Below are positions 56,729 through 64,000 of a DNA stretch of 64,000 bases, in pieces. The notes under the pieces are model-generated. The model did no database searches. It saw only the letters and a program-made list of their open reading frames with translations, and had not been told where the DNA came from. The stretch lies in assembly GCF_030378165.1 (NCBI RefSeq), contig NZ_CP119766.1, positions 1,364,001 to 1,428,000 of the forward strand. The letters run 5' to 3'. The position numbers and the translations under genes are program-made. The stretch's first letter is position 1. Each line of letters starts with the position of its first letter. The stretch is from Flavobacterium panacagri. GTDB lineage: Bacteria; Bacteroidota; Bacteroidia; Flavobacteriales; Flavobacteriaceae.

Positions 56729-57967
56729 TTACGCGTCTAATTCTCCTGCAATTACGTTCAAACTTGAAAGGATGATAATTGCATCAGAAAGCATGGCACC
56801 TTTAATCATTTCTGGGAATGCTTGATAATAAATAAAGCAAGGTCTTCTGAAATGTAATCTATATGGAGTTCTACTTCCGTCAGTTACTAAATAGAAACCG
56901 ATTTCTCCATTTCCTCCTTCTACTGGGTGATAAATTTCTGCAACTGGCACAGGAACTTCTCCCATTACGATCTTAAAGTGATAAATTAAAGATTCCATAG
57001 AAGTGTAAACATCTTCTTTTGGAGGAAGGTAGTAATCTGGAACTTCAGCGTGATATTCGTTTCCTGGAGGCATTTTTTCTAACGCTTGACGAATAATGCT
57101 TAAACTTTCCCAAACTTCAGCATTACGAACACAGAAACGATCGTAAGTATCTCCTGATTTTCCAACAGGAACAATAAAATCGAAATCTTCGTAAGATGAA
57201 TAAGGCTGTGCTACACGTACATCGTAATCCACTCCAGCAGCACGTAAGTTTGGCCCTGTAAATCCGTAAGCCATTGCTTTTTCAGCAGTAATGCCACCAA
57301 CGTTTACAGTTCTGTCAAGGAAAATTCTATTTCTCTCGAATAAGTTTTGGAATTCCTGCCAAACTGGTGGAAATTCTTCTAGGAATTTATCTAGTTTTTT
57401 GAAAACTTCTGGAGACCAGTCTCTTTCAAAACCGCCAATTCTTCCCATATTGGTAGTCAAACGAGCTCCACAAATTTCTTCGTAGATTTCGTAGATTTTT
57501 TCTCTAAATTGAAAAACGTATAAGAAACCAGTATACGCACCAGTATCTACACCTAAAATCCCGTTACAGATAATGTGATCTGTAATACGAGCCAGCTCCA
57601 TAACAATAACTCTTAAATATTGTGCTCTTTTTGGAACTTCAATACCCAATAGTTTTTCTACTGTCATCCACCATCCCATATTATTAATAGGAGAGGAACA
57701 ATAGTTCATACGGTCTGTAAGAGGTGTAATTTGATAAAAAGGACGGTTTTCGGCAATTTTTTCGAAAGCTCTGTGGATGTAACCAATAGTTGGTTCAGCC
57801 TCAAGAATTTTTTCACCATCCATCAGCAGGATATTTTGGAAAATACCGTGTGTAGCAGGGTGGGTAGGACCTAAATTCAGTACAGAAAGCTCGCTTCCGT
57901 CTTCGTTTAGTCTCTCCTTAATTATTTTAGCATAACGATGCTCTGGTGGTAATAATAGTTCTGACAT
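56729..57967 (-). CDS. nuoD: NADH-quinone oxidoreductase subunit D (49 kDa)
   Basis: A 412-residue subunit lining the quinone cavity. The conserved [11 protein letters not shown] (about 31-41) includes the His that binds the quinone head group, and [19 protein letters not shown] follows. RIGGFERDW (about 174) and the C-terminal [21 protein letters not shown] end are typical. NuoC and NuoD are separate proteins here, not the NuoCD fusion of E. coli. 21 bp after nuoC. Confidence 0.97.
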   Translation of the reverse strand: MSELLLPPEHRYAKIIKERLNEDGSELSVLNLGPTHPATHGIFQNILLMDGEKILEAEPTIGYIHRAFEKIAENRPFYQITPLTDRMNYCSSPINNMGWWMTVEKLLGIEVPKRAQYLRVIVMELARITDHIICNGILGVDTGAYTGFLYVFQFREKIYEIYEEICGARLTTNMGRIGGFERDWSPEVFKKLDKFLEEFPPVWQEFQNLFERNRIFLDRTVNVGGITAEKAMAYGFTGPNLRAAGVDYDVRVAQPYSSYEDFDFIVPVGKSGDTYDRFCVRNAEVWESLSIIRQALEKMPPGNEYHAEVPDYYLPPKEDVYTSMESLIYHFKIVMGEVPVPVAEIYHPVEGGNGEIGFYLVTDGSRTPYRLHFRRPCFIYYQAFPEMIKGAMLSDAIIILSSLNVIAGELDA

Positions 57968-57988
57968 TTTATAATGTTGAATTATTTT

Positions 57989-58510
57989 TTAGCAATTTGT
58001 TGTTGTTCTTCCAAAGAATCTGTCGTCTTTGTCGGTTCTTCCGCTGTCTTCCATTGGGAATTCTTTTCGCATTGGGTGAGACACCATTTCATCCATATTT
58101 AAAATACGTTTCAATTGTGGATGACCAATAAAGTTGATCCCATAGAAATCAAACGTTTCTCTTTCCATCCAGTTTGAACTCAAGAAAATATTTGAAACCG
58201 ATTTTATTTCTGGTTTTTCACCGTTTAAGAAAACTTTGATTTTTAATCTTTTGTTTTCGTACCAGTTGTGTAAATGGTAAACAACGGCAAACTGACGCTC
58301 ACTTTCATTATCTGGGTAATGGATACCGCACAAGTCAGTTAGGAAATGGAATTTTAATTCTGGATCGTTTTTTAGAAATAGAATTAACGGTGTAATTTTG
58401 TCAGCAGAAGCTTCTAAAGAAAAAATATCTCTTTCTTGCTGAAAGTTGAAAACATCGTTATTGAATGTTTCAGTAAGTTTATCTTGGATCAGGGTATTTT
58501 CTAAAGCCAT
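57989..58510 (-). CDS. nuoC: NADH-quinone oxidoreductase subunit C (30 kDa)
   Basis: A 173-residue peripheral-arm subunit with the family signature ERETFDFYGINFIGHPQLKRILN (about 114-136). The usual downstream EGxPLRKDFP is read here as SHPMRKEFPM (about 142). One base after the nuoB stop. Confidence 0.96.
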   Translation of the reverse strand: MALENTLIQDKLTETFNNDVFNFQQERDIFSLEASADKITPLILFLKNDPELKFHFLTDLCGIHYPDNESERQFAVVYHLHNWYENKRLKIKVFLNGEKPEIKSVSNIFLSSNWMERETFDFYGINFIGHPQLKRILNMDEMVSHPMRKEFPMEDSGRTDKDDRFFGRTTTNC

Positions 58511-58511
58511 C

Positions 58512-59060
58512 TTATGAGATATTATATGAAGCTAATAATTCTTGGTATTCTGGAGAGCTTCTTCTTCTTACAGACTCGCTTTTTACCAGATCTTGAAGTC
58601 TCATTACTCCATCAACAATTTGTTCTGGTCTTGGAGGGCATCCAGGAACGTAAACATCAACTGGAATTACTTTGTCAATTCCTTGAAGAACAGAATAAGT
58701 ATCAAAAACGCCTCCTGAAGAAGCACATGCGCCAACAGCAATTACCCATCGAGGCTCAGCCATTTGCTCATATACTTGTCTTAAAATTGGAGCCATTTTT
58801 TTTGAAATAGTTCCCATTACTAATAACATATCTGCCTGACGAGGAGAGAAACTCACACGTTCAGAACCAAAACGTGCTAAATCGTAGTGAGATGCCATTG
58901 TAGCCATAAATTCGATACCACAGCATGAAGTCGCGAAAGGAAGCGGCCATAATGAATTGGCTCTTGCCAAACCAACAACGTCACTAAGTTTTGTTGCGAA
59001 GAAGCCTTCACCGTTAAGTCCTTCTGGCGGTGCAACCATATTTACTTTTGAATCGCTCAT
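58512..59060 (-). CDS. nuoB: NADH-quinone oxidoreductase subunit B ([4Fe-4S] N2)
   Basis: A 182-residue subunit carrying cluster N2, the last iron-sulfur cluster before quinone. Ligands are in [10 protein letters not shown] (about 44-53, tandem Cys), [11 protein letters not shown] (about 108) and [11 protein letters not shown] (about 138). It follows a 157-bp spacer with inverted heptamer arrays. Confidence 0.97.
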   Translation of the reverse strand: MSDSKVNMVAPPEGLNGEGFFATKLSDVVGLARANSLWPLPFATSCCGIEFMATMASHYDLARFGSERVSFSPRQADMLLVMGTISKKMAPILRQVYEQMAEPRWVIAVGACASSGGVFDTYSVLQGIDKVIPVDVYVPGCPPRPEQIVDGVMRLQDLVKSESVRRRSSPEYQELLASYNIS

Positions 59061-59064
59061 TTTA

Positions 59065-59210
59065 TTTTAGATTTCTGATTTTAGATTTTAGATTTTTTGA
59101 AATCGTAAAAGGTAAAATCAATTTTTTAAATCAAATTTTGTTGAGGATTAAATCTTAAATTTTAATTCTAAATCACTTAAATCTAAAATCAGAAATCTAA
59201 AATCTAAAAT
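59065..59210. repeat. Inverted arrays of TTTTAGA heptamers, nuoA-nuoB spacer
   Basis: The left arm 59065-59098 (TTTTAGA, TTTCTGA, TTTTAGA, TTTTAGA units) faces a complementary right arm 59179-59210, including the same interrupted unit (ATCAGAAATCTAAAATC). Arm pairing is almost perfect over about 32 bp. Confidence 0.82.
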
Positions 59211-59217
59211 CCCTGAA

Positions 59218-59583
59218 TTATTCCCACTCTAAAGCTTTCTTTTTGATGATGTAGAAAAAACCAACTAAAAGTAAAGACATGAAAACAATCATTTTTAACA
59301 TTCCCTCAATTCCTAAGTCTTTAAAGTTTACTGCCCAAGGATAAAGAAAAATAACCTCTACGTCAAACAATACAAATAAAATGGCAACTAGGAAATATTT
59401 TACAGAGAATGGAATACGGGCATTACCAACAGATTCGATACCACATTCGAAGTTTTTATCTTTAACTTCAGAAATTCTTCTTGGTCCTAATTTTCCAGAA
59501 ATAATGATTGTTCCTACTACAAAACCAACAGCTAGAATAAACTGCATTAGAATAGGAATGTAACTGTATTGATCAGATTGCAT
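59218..59583 (-). CDS. nuoA: NADH-quinone oxidoreductase subunit A
   Basis: A 121-residue subunit with three membrane helices and the conserved FECGIESVGNARIPFSVKYFLVAILFVLFDVEVIFLYPWA (about 45-84). The Cys47 loop closes over the quinone tunnel. First gene of the operon, 32 bases downstream of a strong promoter. Confidence 0.97.
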   Translation of the reverse strand: MQSDQYSYIPILMQFILAVGFVVGTIIISGKLGPRRISEVKDKNFECGIESVGNARIPFSVKYFLVAILFVLFDVEVIFLYPWAVNFKDLGIEGMLKMIVFMSLLLVGFFYIIKKKALEWE

Positions 59584-59614
59584 AAGCTTCGTTTTTTACT
59601 TAAAAAATGAGTTA

Positions 59615-59645
59615 CAAAGATAACTTTCAACTCTGTAAAACACAA
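59615..59645 (-). promoter_or_regulatory. Promoter of the nuo operon
   Basis: On the minus strand TTG (59643-59645), exact 20-base gap, TATCTTTG (59615-59622); leader of about 25 bases to the nuoA ATG. Confidence 0.75.
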
Positions 59646-59746
59646 GCTAAAAAAGGTTTTAAGAGGACGCGGAACAGCGTTTATGCCTAATTTTTATTGA
59701 TTATAAATAACATCCAAGAATTTTAATATTTTTTTAAGAAATAGTC

Positions 59747-59778
59747 CAAAAAAAAACGCCCCGATACTTCGGGGCGTC
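59747..59778 (-). terminator. Terminator of the cold-shock gene
   Basis: Stem ACGCCCCGA (59756-59764) with TCGGGGCGT (59769-59777), four-base loop, ten A on the left giving the minus-strand U-tract. Confidence 0.88.
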
Positions 59779-59824
59779 TTTTGAGACCATTCAGAGGCAA
59801 AAAAAATAAATTGCTATATTTTTC

Positions 59825-60019
59825 TTAGATTACTGCTACTTTAGCAGCAACTTTCCCTTTTCTTCCTTCTTCTTCTTCATAGCTTACACGGTCACCTTCG
59901 CGTAATTCTTCCGCGTTAATTCCTGAAGCGTGAACGAAGATATCCTTTCCTGTTTCTTCGTCTGTAATGAATCCATAACCTTTAGATTCATTGAAAAATT
60001 TTACTGTACCTGTACGCAT
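59825..60019 (-). CDS. Cold-shock domain protein (CspA family)
   Basis: A 64-residue single-domain nucleic-acid chaperone. RNP1 is KGYGFI (13-18) and RNP2 is DIFVH (26-30); the rest is the five-stranded OB fold. Slightly shorter than E. coli CspA (70). Likely melts RNA structure; cold induction cannot be told from sequence. Own promoter and terminator. Confidence 0.95.
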   Translation of the reverse strand: MRTGTVKFFNESKGYGFITDEETGKDIFVHASGINAEELREGDRVSYEEEEGRKGKVAAKVAVI

Positions 60020-60338
60020 TGTAATTGTAATAATAATTTATAATAAAGCAAATGTAACATATAAATTCATACAAAAGACACTAGGGTGTTAATTTTTTGT
60101 AAAAATTATTGATTTCCAGTGTTTTTACGTGGTTTATTGCATCAAATTTTATATGAAATACCATAATTTGAGAATCATTTATTGTAAGAATATAAAAAGA
60201 AGCATCTTGTAGGAATTTTAAATTTTAAAAAATGACATTTTTAGGTATATTTTTATGTTTTTTGCAAAACTAAAAAGTACTCGCCGTTTAATCGTTTTTT
60301 AATAATAAAACAATTTCTTGTATTTTTAAAAATTTAGG
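60020..60338. other. Spacer between cold-shock gene and lipoprotein gene
   Basis: 319 bp, very AT-rich. The left part holds the cold-shock promoter. In the rest I see only a weak AAATTTTTAAAAATT palindrome near 60323-60337 that may end the lipoprotein transcript. No gene. Confidence 0.5.
60049..60076 (-). promoter_or_regulatory. Likely promoter of the cold-shock gene
   Basis: On the minus strand TTTTG (60072-60076), a gap of 15 (short), then TACATTTG (60049-60056, exact consensus); leader about 25 bases. Confidence 0.5.
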
Positions 60339-60749
60339 CTATTTATACTTTGTATAAAGACGAGTAGAGCAAGATTGAACTACATAATCTGATACATATA
60401 TTGTTTCTTTTTCTATTATCGCAGTATTTGGAGGAATTATAGACCAAATTGTTTTTTCTTTCGCAATTTCTCGTCCATCTTTCATTTTTAGAATAAAGAA
60501 CAATTTGTATGTTTTTAATTTTTTATCAAAAACAGTAAATCTGGAATTGTTTTTTAATTCGTATTCGATCTGAACTTCTTTTTTATTGTCTTTTTCTGAA
60601 AACCCAATTGTTCTAACCTGTAAGTTAAATTCTCGCTCCTGATCGTCAGCATTTTGCTTTTCAAAAGCATCGTTTTTTGCTGCAGGTTCTTGTACAAATG
60701 CACAGCTGCATAAAAGAAGAAGTGATAAAACCGTGAAAAGTTTTCTCAT
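60339..60749 (-). CDS. Small lipoprotein of unknown function
   Basis: A 136-residue protein with a lipobox LLCSC (about Cys16). The mature part has alternating hydrophobic and polar residues (about 40-125, with VQIEYELKNNSRFTVFDKKL and PPNTAIIEKETIYV) that suggest an immunoglobulin-like beta sandwich. No family recognised. It begins 2 bp after the upstream 617-residue gene, so they are co-expressed. Confidence 0.78.
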   Translation of the reverse strand: MRKLFTVLSLLLLCSCAFVQEPAAKNDAFEKQNADDQEREFNLQVRTIGFSEKDNKKEVQIEYELKNNSRFTVFDKKLKTYKLFFILKMKDGREIAKEKTIWSIIPPNTAIIEKETIYVSDYVVQSCSTRLYTKYK

Positions 60750-60751
60750 TA

Positions 60752-62605
60752 TTATTTAGAATAAAGCATTAAAAGTCTTAAAATTGAATTGCTGCTGTAT
60801 TTGTTTTTAAATTTCTCATTTATATTCTCGATTTTTTCTCTATTTAACGGAAAATAGAAAGAGTCGATAATAGCGTTTACTTTCATGGCTTCCTTCTCAT
60901 GAAGATTTTTTGTAATATCGCTACCAATAAAAGTGTTGAATGTCTTTTTGTATTGTTTAAAGATGCTTTGATATACTTTAGGTTGCTCTTTATATTGACT
61001 GTGGCCCTCTGTTGTAAGCTCGTCTGCTAAAAAGCCTAAATACGGAAGTTCTAAAAGCACTCTGTTTTGTGTAATAAAAACCATATTGCATAAAACTTGC
61101 AAATCTTCTTTTTTAGTTGTGCTTCCAGGATACTGAGTCAATAAATTTTGAACTTCGACTATTAGTCTTCCTACATCAGTAACAAGTTGTGATCGATTTT
61201 CATTGTTAGATTTATCGAGTCTCTCATAAAGTAGATGAGTTAAATCATAAATTTTGTTTGAAGCGGTCAGAATTGCTGCTTTTTCATCTACATTAAAATT
61301 TTTCAAATCTGCAACAAGCAATTCTTTGCTTAAGTCATTGTAGCGTTTTGTTAATTTTAAAAAATAATCGTCAGTGTTTTTAAAAAACAGATTTTTATCT
61401 TGTTCTTTTTCGTTAAAATCGTTGATTACGCTTACTAAAAAGTCATAGAATTTGGAACATGCCAAAACGTTATAAATAACTTCAACACGATTTTTTTTGA
61501 TAGCCAATTCTTGTTCTGAAACGTTGCTGTTAATAAGAAGTTTTCCTTTTTTATTGGCAAAATAGACAACATCGAAGTTCTGTTTTTTCGAAAAATCATT
61601 CTTTTCAAAATCAATAAATGGTTTCCCTTCTGAATTTAATAAAAAAGCCATGTCCTTAATTTTTTTCTCAGGCATTTCGGCTAAATAGCGGTAATTTTTA
61701 TTGTAATCAACAAGTAATGCTTTGTCTTTAAATTCTAATGCTTTTTGATTATCTCCCAGTGCATAATAGCTAGTTGAAATATTTGCCATTAGTGCCCAAT
61801 AAATTTTTTTAGTTTTTTTATTGTTGACATCATATTTAGAAACTTCATTTTCCCAAAATTGTATTTTTTCCAGAAGCAGATTTTTTATTTTAAGATAATT
61901 CTCATCAGTGTCTTCTAGTTTTCTGGTAAATTCAAAAGCATCAACAGATTTGTTTATTTCTTCAAAATCATCATCCTTGAATTTGTATAATGGAAGAGTT
62001 TCTTCAATTCTGCTGAAATCAATAGTTTCTTTGATTTCTTTGAGAAAATTATATAAAACAGTGCTACTGTAAAGATCGCGGCAATTTTGATTAATTGTTA
62101 CGCTAGAGTTTTTAAGAAGTAATTGTGCTTGGTTTGCTGCGATTTCTTCCGTTTTAATGCTAAAGTTGTTATAAGCACTTACATCTGAGACAGCTTTAGA
62201 AAAATTGAAATCTTTACGGTAAATAACTATGTTTTTTTGTTTAATGCTGAAATTTAATTGAGCAGAAAACACAACTTTTCCAATGTAACTAATGTCGTTT
62301 CCAGTAGTTACTTTTTCTACGGCTGTAGTGAGCTGTGTGCTAATAGGCTGAATAACTAGTAAATAGTCGCTCTTTTCGGGAGCGACTATTTCTAAATTTC
62401 TAAAATTAAGATCACGGATAGCATAGGCAGAGACATCGTTCTCTATTACGCTATTTCCCGAAGGGTCTTCTATTATGACGCCAATTTTATTGCTTTCTAT
62501 TTTTAATTTGGGATATTTCCAATCGTAAAATGAATATAAAACTTGTTTTGGGCTTTGTGCAAAACAGTTTACAGCAAAAAGCAATAAAATGATCCTTTTT
62601 ATCAT
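60752..62605 (-). CDS. Exported protein of unknown function, 617 residues
   Basis: Signal peptide (1-17, ending CFAQ). A beta-rich N-terminal part (about 20-155) is followed by a long helical part. A TPR-like pair of helices occurs around 270-300 (IYWALMANISTSYYALGDNQKALEFKDKALLVD). No catalytic motif or known family is recognised. It starts 5 bp after the aspS stop and ends 2 bp before the small lipoprotein, so aspS, this gene and the lipoprotein form one transcript. The link to aspartyl-tRNA synthetase is probably only positional. Confidence 0.78.
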   Translation of the reverse strand: MIKRIILLLFAVNCFAQSPKQVLYSFYDWKYPKLKIESNKIGVIIEDPSGNSVIENDVSAYAIRDLNFRNLEIVAPEKSDYLLVIQPISTQLTTAVEKVTTGNDISYIGKVVFSAQLNFSIKQKNIVIYRKDFNFSKAVSDVSAYNNFSIKTEEIAANQAQLLLKNSSVTINQNCRDLYSSTVLYNFLKEIKETIDFSRIEETLPLYKFKDDDFEEINKSVDAFEFTRKLEDTDENYLKIKNLLLEKIQFWENEVSKYDVNNKKTKKIYWALMANISTSYYALGDNQKALEFKDKALLVDYNKNYRYLAEMPEKKIKDMAFLLNSEGKPFIDFEKNDFSKKQNFDVVYFANKKGKLLINSNVSEQELAIKKNRVEVIYNVLACSKFYDFLVSVINDFNEKEQDKNLFFKNTDDYFLKLTKRYNDLSKELLVADLKNFNVDEKAAILTASNKIYDLTHLLYERLDKSNNENRSQLVTDVGRLIVEVQNLLTQYPGSTTKKEDLQVLCNMVFITQNRVLLELPYLGFLADELTTEGHSQYKEQPKVYQSIFKQYKKTFNTFIGSDITKNLHEKEAMKVNAIIDSFYFPLNREKIENINEKFKNKYSSNSILRLLMLYSK

Positions 62606-62610
62606 AATTT

Positions 62611-64000
62611 TTATAAATCTAATTTGATTGAAAGCTCTTTCAATTGTGCCTCATCAATTGCAGCTGGTGCGTCAATCATAACGTCACGTCCTGAATTATT
62701 TTTAGGGAAAGCAATAAAATCTCTAATGGTTTCCTGACCTCCTAAAATGGCAACTAATCTATCCAAACCAAAAGCTAATCCTCCGTGAGGCGGTGCTCCA
62801 AATTGGAAAGCATCCATTAAGAAACCAAATTGTGCTTTTGCTTCTTCTTCAGTAAATCCTAAATATTTGAACATTAACTGTTGCGTCGCTTTATCATGAA
62901 TACGAATAGAGCCTCCTCCAATTTCGTTTCCGTTTAAAACCATGTCGTAAGCATTTGCGCGAACTTTTCCTGGTTCTGTTTCTAACAAAGCCATATCTTC
63001 TGGTTTAGGAGACGTAAATGGGTGGTGCATTGCATGATAGCGACCACTTTCTTCATCTAATTCCAATAATGGGAAATCTACCACCCATAATGGAGCAAAT
63101 TCTTCTGGTTTACGTAATCCTAAACGAGTTGCCAATTCCATACGTAGAGCAGATAATTGTGCTCTTGTTTTATTTGCAGGACCAGAAAGTACAAAAATCA
63201 TATCTCCAGGATTGGCTTCTGTAGCTTTTGCCCATTTTGCTAAATCATCATTATCGTAGAATTTATCTACAGAGGATTTAAATGTTCCGTCTTCATTGCA
63301 TTTTACATATACCATTCCAGACGCTCCAACTTGAGGACGTTTTACCCAGTCAATTAATCCGTCAATTTCTTTACGGGTATAATTTCCTGCTCCTGGAACT
63401 GCAATTCCCACTACTAATTCTGCCGCATTGAAAACAGGGAATTCTTTATGCTGTGCAAATTCGTTTAATTCGCCAAATTTCATTCCGAAACGAATGTCCG
63501 GTTTGTCATTTCCGTATGTTTTCATAGCATAGTCATAGGTAATTCTTGGGAATTTCTCTACTTCAATGCCTTTAATTTCTTTCAATAAATGTCTTGTCAA
63601 ACCTTCAAAAACATTTAAAATGTCTTCTTGCTCGACAAATGCCATTTCGCAGTCAATCTGTGTAAACTCAGGCTGACGGTCTGCACGCAAATCTTCGTCA
63701 CGGAAACATTTCACGATTTGGAAATATTTATCCATTCCGCCCACCATCAATAATTGTTTGAAGGTTTGTGGAGATTGTGGTAATGCATAAAATTGTCCTT
63801 CGTTCATTCGGCTTGGAACAACGAAATCTCTCGCTCCTTCTGGAGTCGATTTGATTAAATAAGGAGTTTCAACTTCACAGAAATCTAAATCTGATAAATA
63901 TTTACGAACTTCCATTGCCACTTTATGACGGAACAGTAAGCTGTTTTTTACTGGATTTCTTCTGATATCCAAATAACGGTATTTCATTCTGATGTCTTCA
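62611..64000 (-). CDS. aspS: Aspartyl-tRNA synthetase, N-terminus outside window
   Basis: The frame stays open to the right window edge (codons for Glu-Asp-Ile-Arg precede the internal ATG at 63987), so the N-terminal anticodon-binding OB domain is cut off. About 463 residues are visible of an expected 580-590. Class II motif 2 is [21 protein letters not shown] and motif 3 is [11 protein letters not shown] near the C-terminus; a bacterial-type GAD insertion domain lies between them (about 275-400). Attaches aspartate to tRNA-Asp. Key residues are intact. Confidence 0.96.
   Translation of the reverse strand, partial: EDIRMKYRYLDIRRNPVKNSLLFRHKVAMEVRKYLSDLDFCEVETPYLIKSTPEGARDFVVPSRMNEGQFYALPQSPQTFKQLLMVGGMDKYFQIVKCFRDEDLRADRQPEFTQIDCEMAFVEQEDILNVFEGLTRHLLKEIKGIEVEKFPRITYDYAMKTYGNDKPDIRFGMKFGELNEFAQHKEFPVFNAAELVVGIAVPGAGNYTRKEIDGLIDWVKRPQVGASGMVYVKCNEDGTFKSSVDKFYDNDDLAKWAKATEANPGDMIFVLSGPANKTRAQLSALRMELATRLGLRKPEEFAPLWVVDFPLLELDEESGRYHAMHHPFTSPKPEDMALLETEPGKVRANAYDMVLNGNEIGGGSIRIHDKATQQLMFKYLGFTEEEAKAQFGFLMDAFQFGAPPHGGLAFGLDRLVAILGGQETIRDFIAFPKNNSGRDVMIDAPAAIDEAQLKELSIKLDL

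Overview
This window is AT-rich chromosomal DNA that looks like a Flavobacterium (Bacteroidota, Flavobacteriia). The evidence is two proteins with type IX secretion C-terminal sorting domains, a SusC/SusD polysaccharide utilisation locus, Bacteroidota-type promoters (TTG or TTTG, a gap of about 18-20, then TAnnTTTG), almost no Shine-Dalgarno sequences, and a 14-gene complex I operon with the short NuoG seen in this phylum. I see no rRNA, tRNA, CRISPR array, prophage or transposase gene.

Layout. 1-8.7 kb: the end of a coiled-coil protein, a metallo-beta-lactamase-fold hydrolase, a giant six-module leucine-rich-repeat (LRR) secreted protein, then an S8 protease lipoprotein; an M1 metallopeptidase follows to 10.6 kb. 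10.6-12.4 kb: a repeat-rich stretch around a short-chain-type L-threonine dehydrogenase. 12.4-17.8 kb: a small lipoprotein coupled to mfd, a two-gene cassette (a 49-residue protein plus a DUF6169-like protein) and a DUF5683 protein. 17.9-29.8 kb: an alpha-glucan utilisation locus on the minus strand. Its transcription order is ECF sigma factor, FecR anti-sigma, SusC with an STN signalling domain, SusD, SusE/F-like, GH13 amylase and GH97 alpha-glucosidase. The sigma/anti-sigma pair and the STN domain suggest substrate-responsive trans-envelope control.

30-39 kb: single genes of varied function. These are an ACT-like protein, YraN, an LD-carboxypeptidase, a serine hydrolase, an exo/endonuclease-phosphatase family lipoprotein, 3-hydroxyanthranilate dioxygenase, a class II cyclic-nucleotide phosphodiesterase, a TIMP-like membrane protein and an ALDH7-type aldehyde dehydrogenase. 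39.1-42 kb: a compact four-gene membrane operon (LRR membrane protein, GIDE-domain membrane protein, LemA, small membrane protein). 42-45.2 kb: a secreted pectate lyase with four copies of a 14-bp palindrome upstream, probably a LacI-type operator cluster. 45.2-59.6 kb: a BI-1 family protein and the nuoA-N operon with a clear promoter and terminator. 59.8-64 kb: a cold-shock protein and an operon of partial aspS plus two unrecognised exported proteins.

The most unusual non-coding feature is the variety of intergenic palindromic repeats. I count at least seven kinds, and several are present in two copies: a 120-127 bp MITE-like element, TTTGCG hairpins, an AGACGCAC REP pair, an ACCCGACAGGTTT hairpin, a GC-rich hairpin cassette, a CCACAGATTAAA hairpin, and inverted arrays of TTTTAGA heptamers inside the nuo operon. 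The candidates most worth follow-up are the LRR-GIDE-LemA operon, the pectate-lyase operator cluster, a possible antisense RNA over the susC leader, and the overlapping small-ORF/DUF6169 pair.
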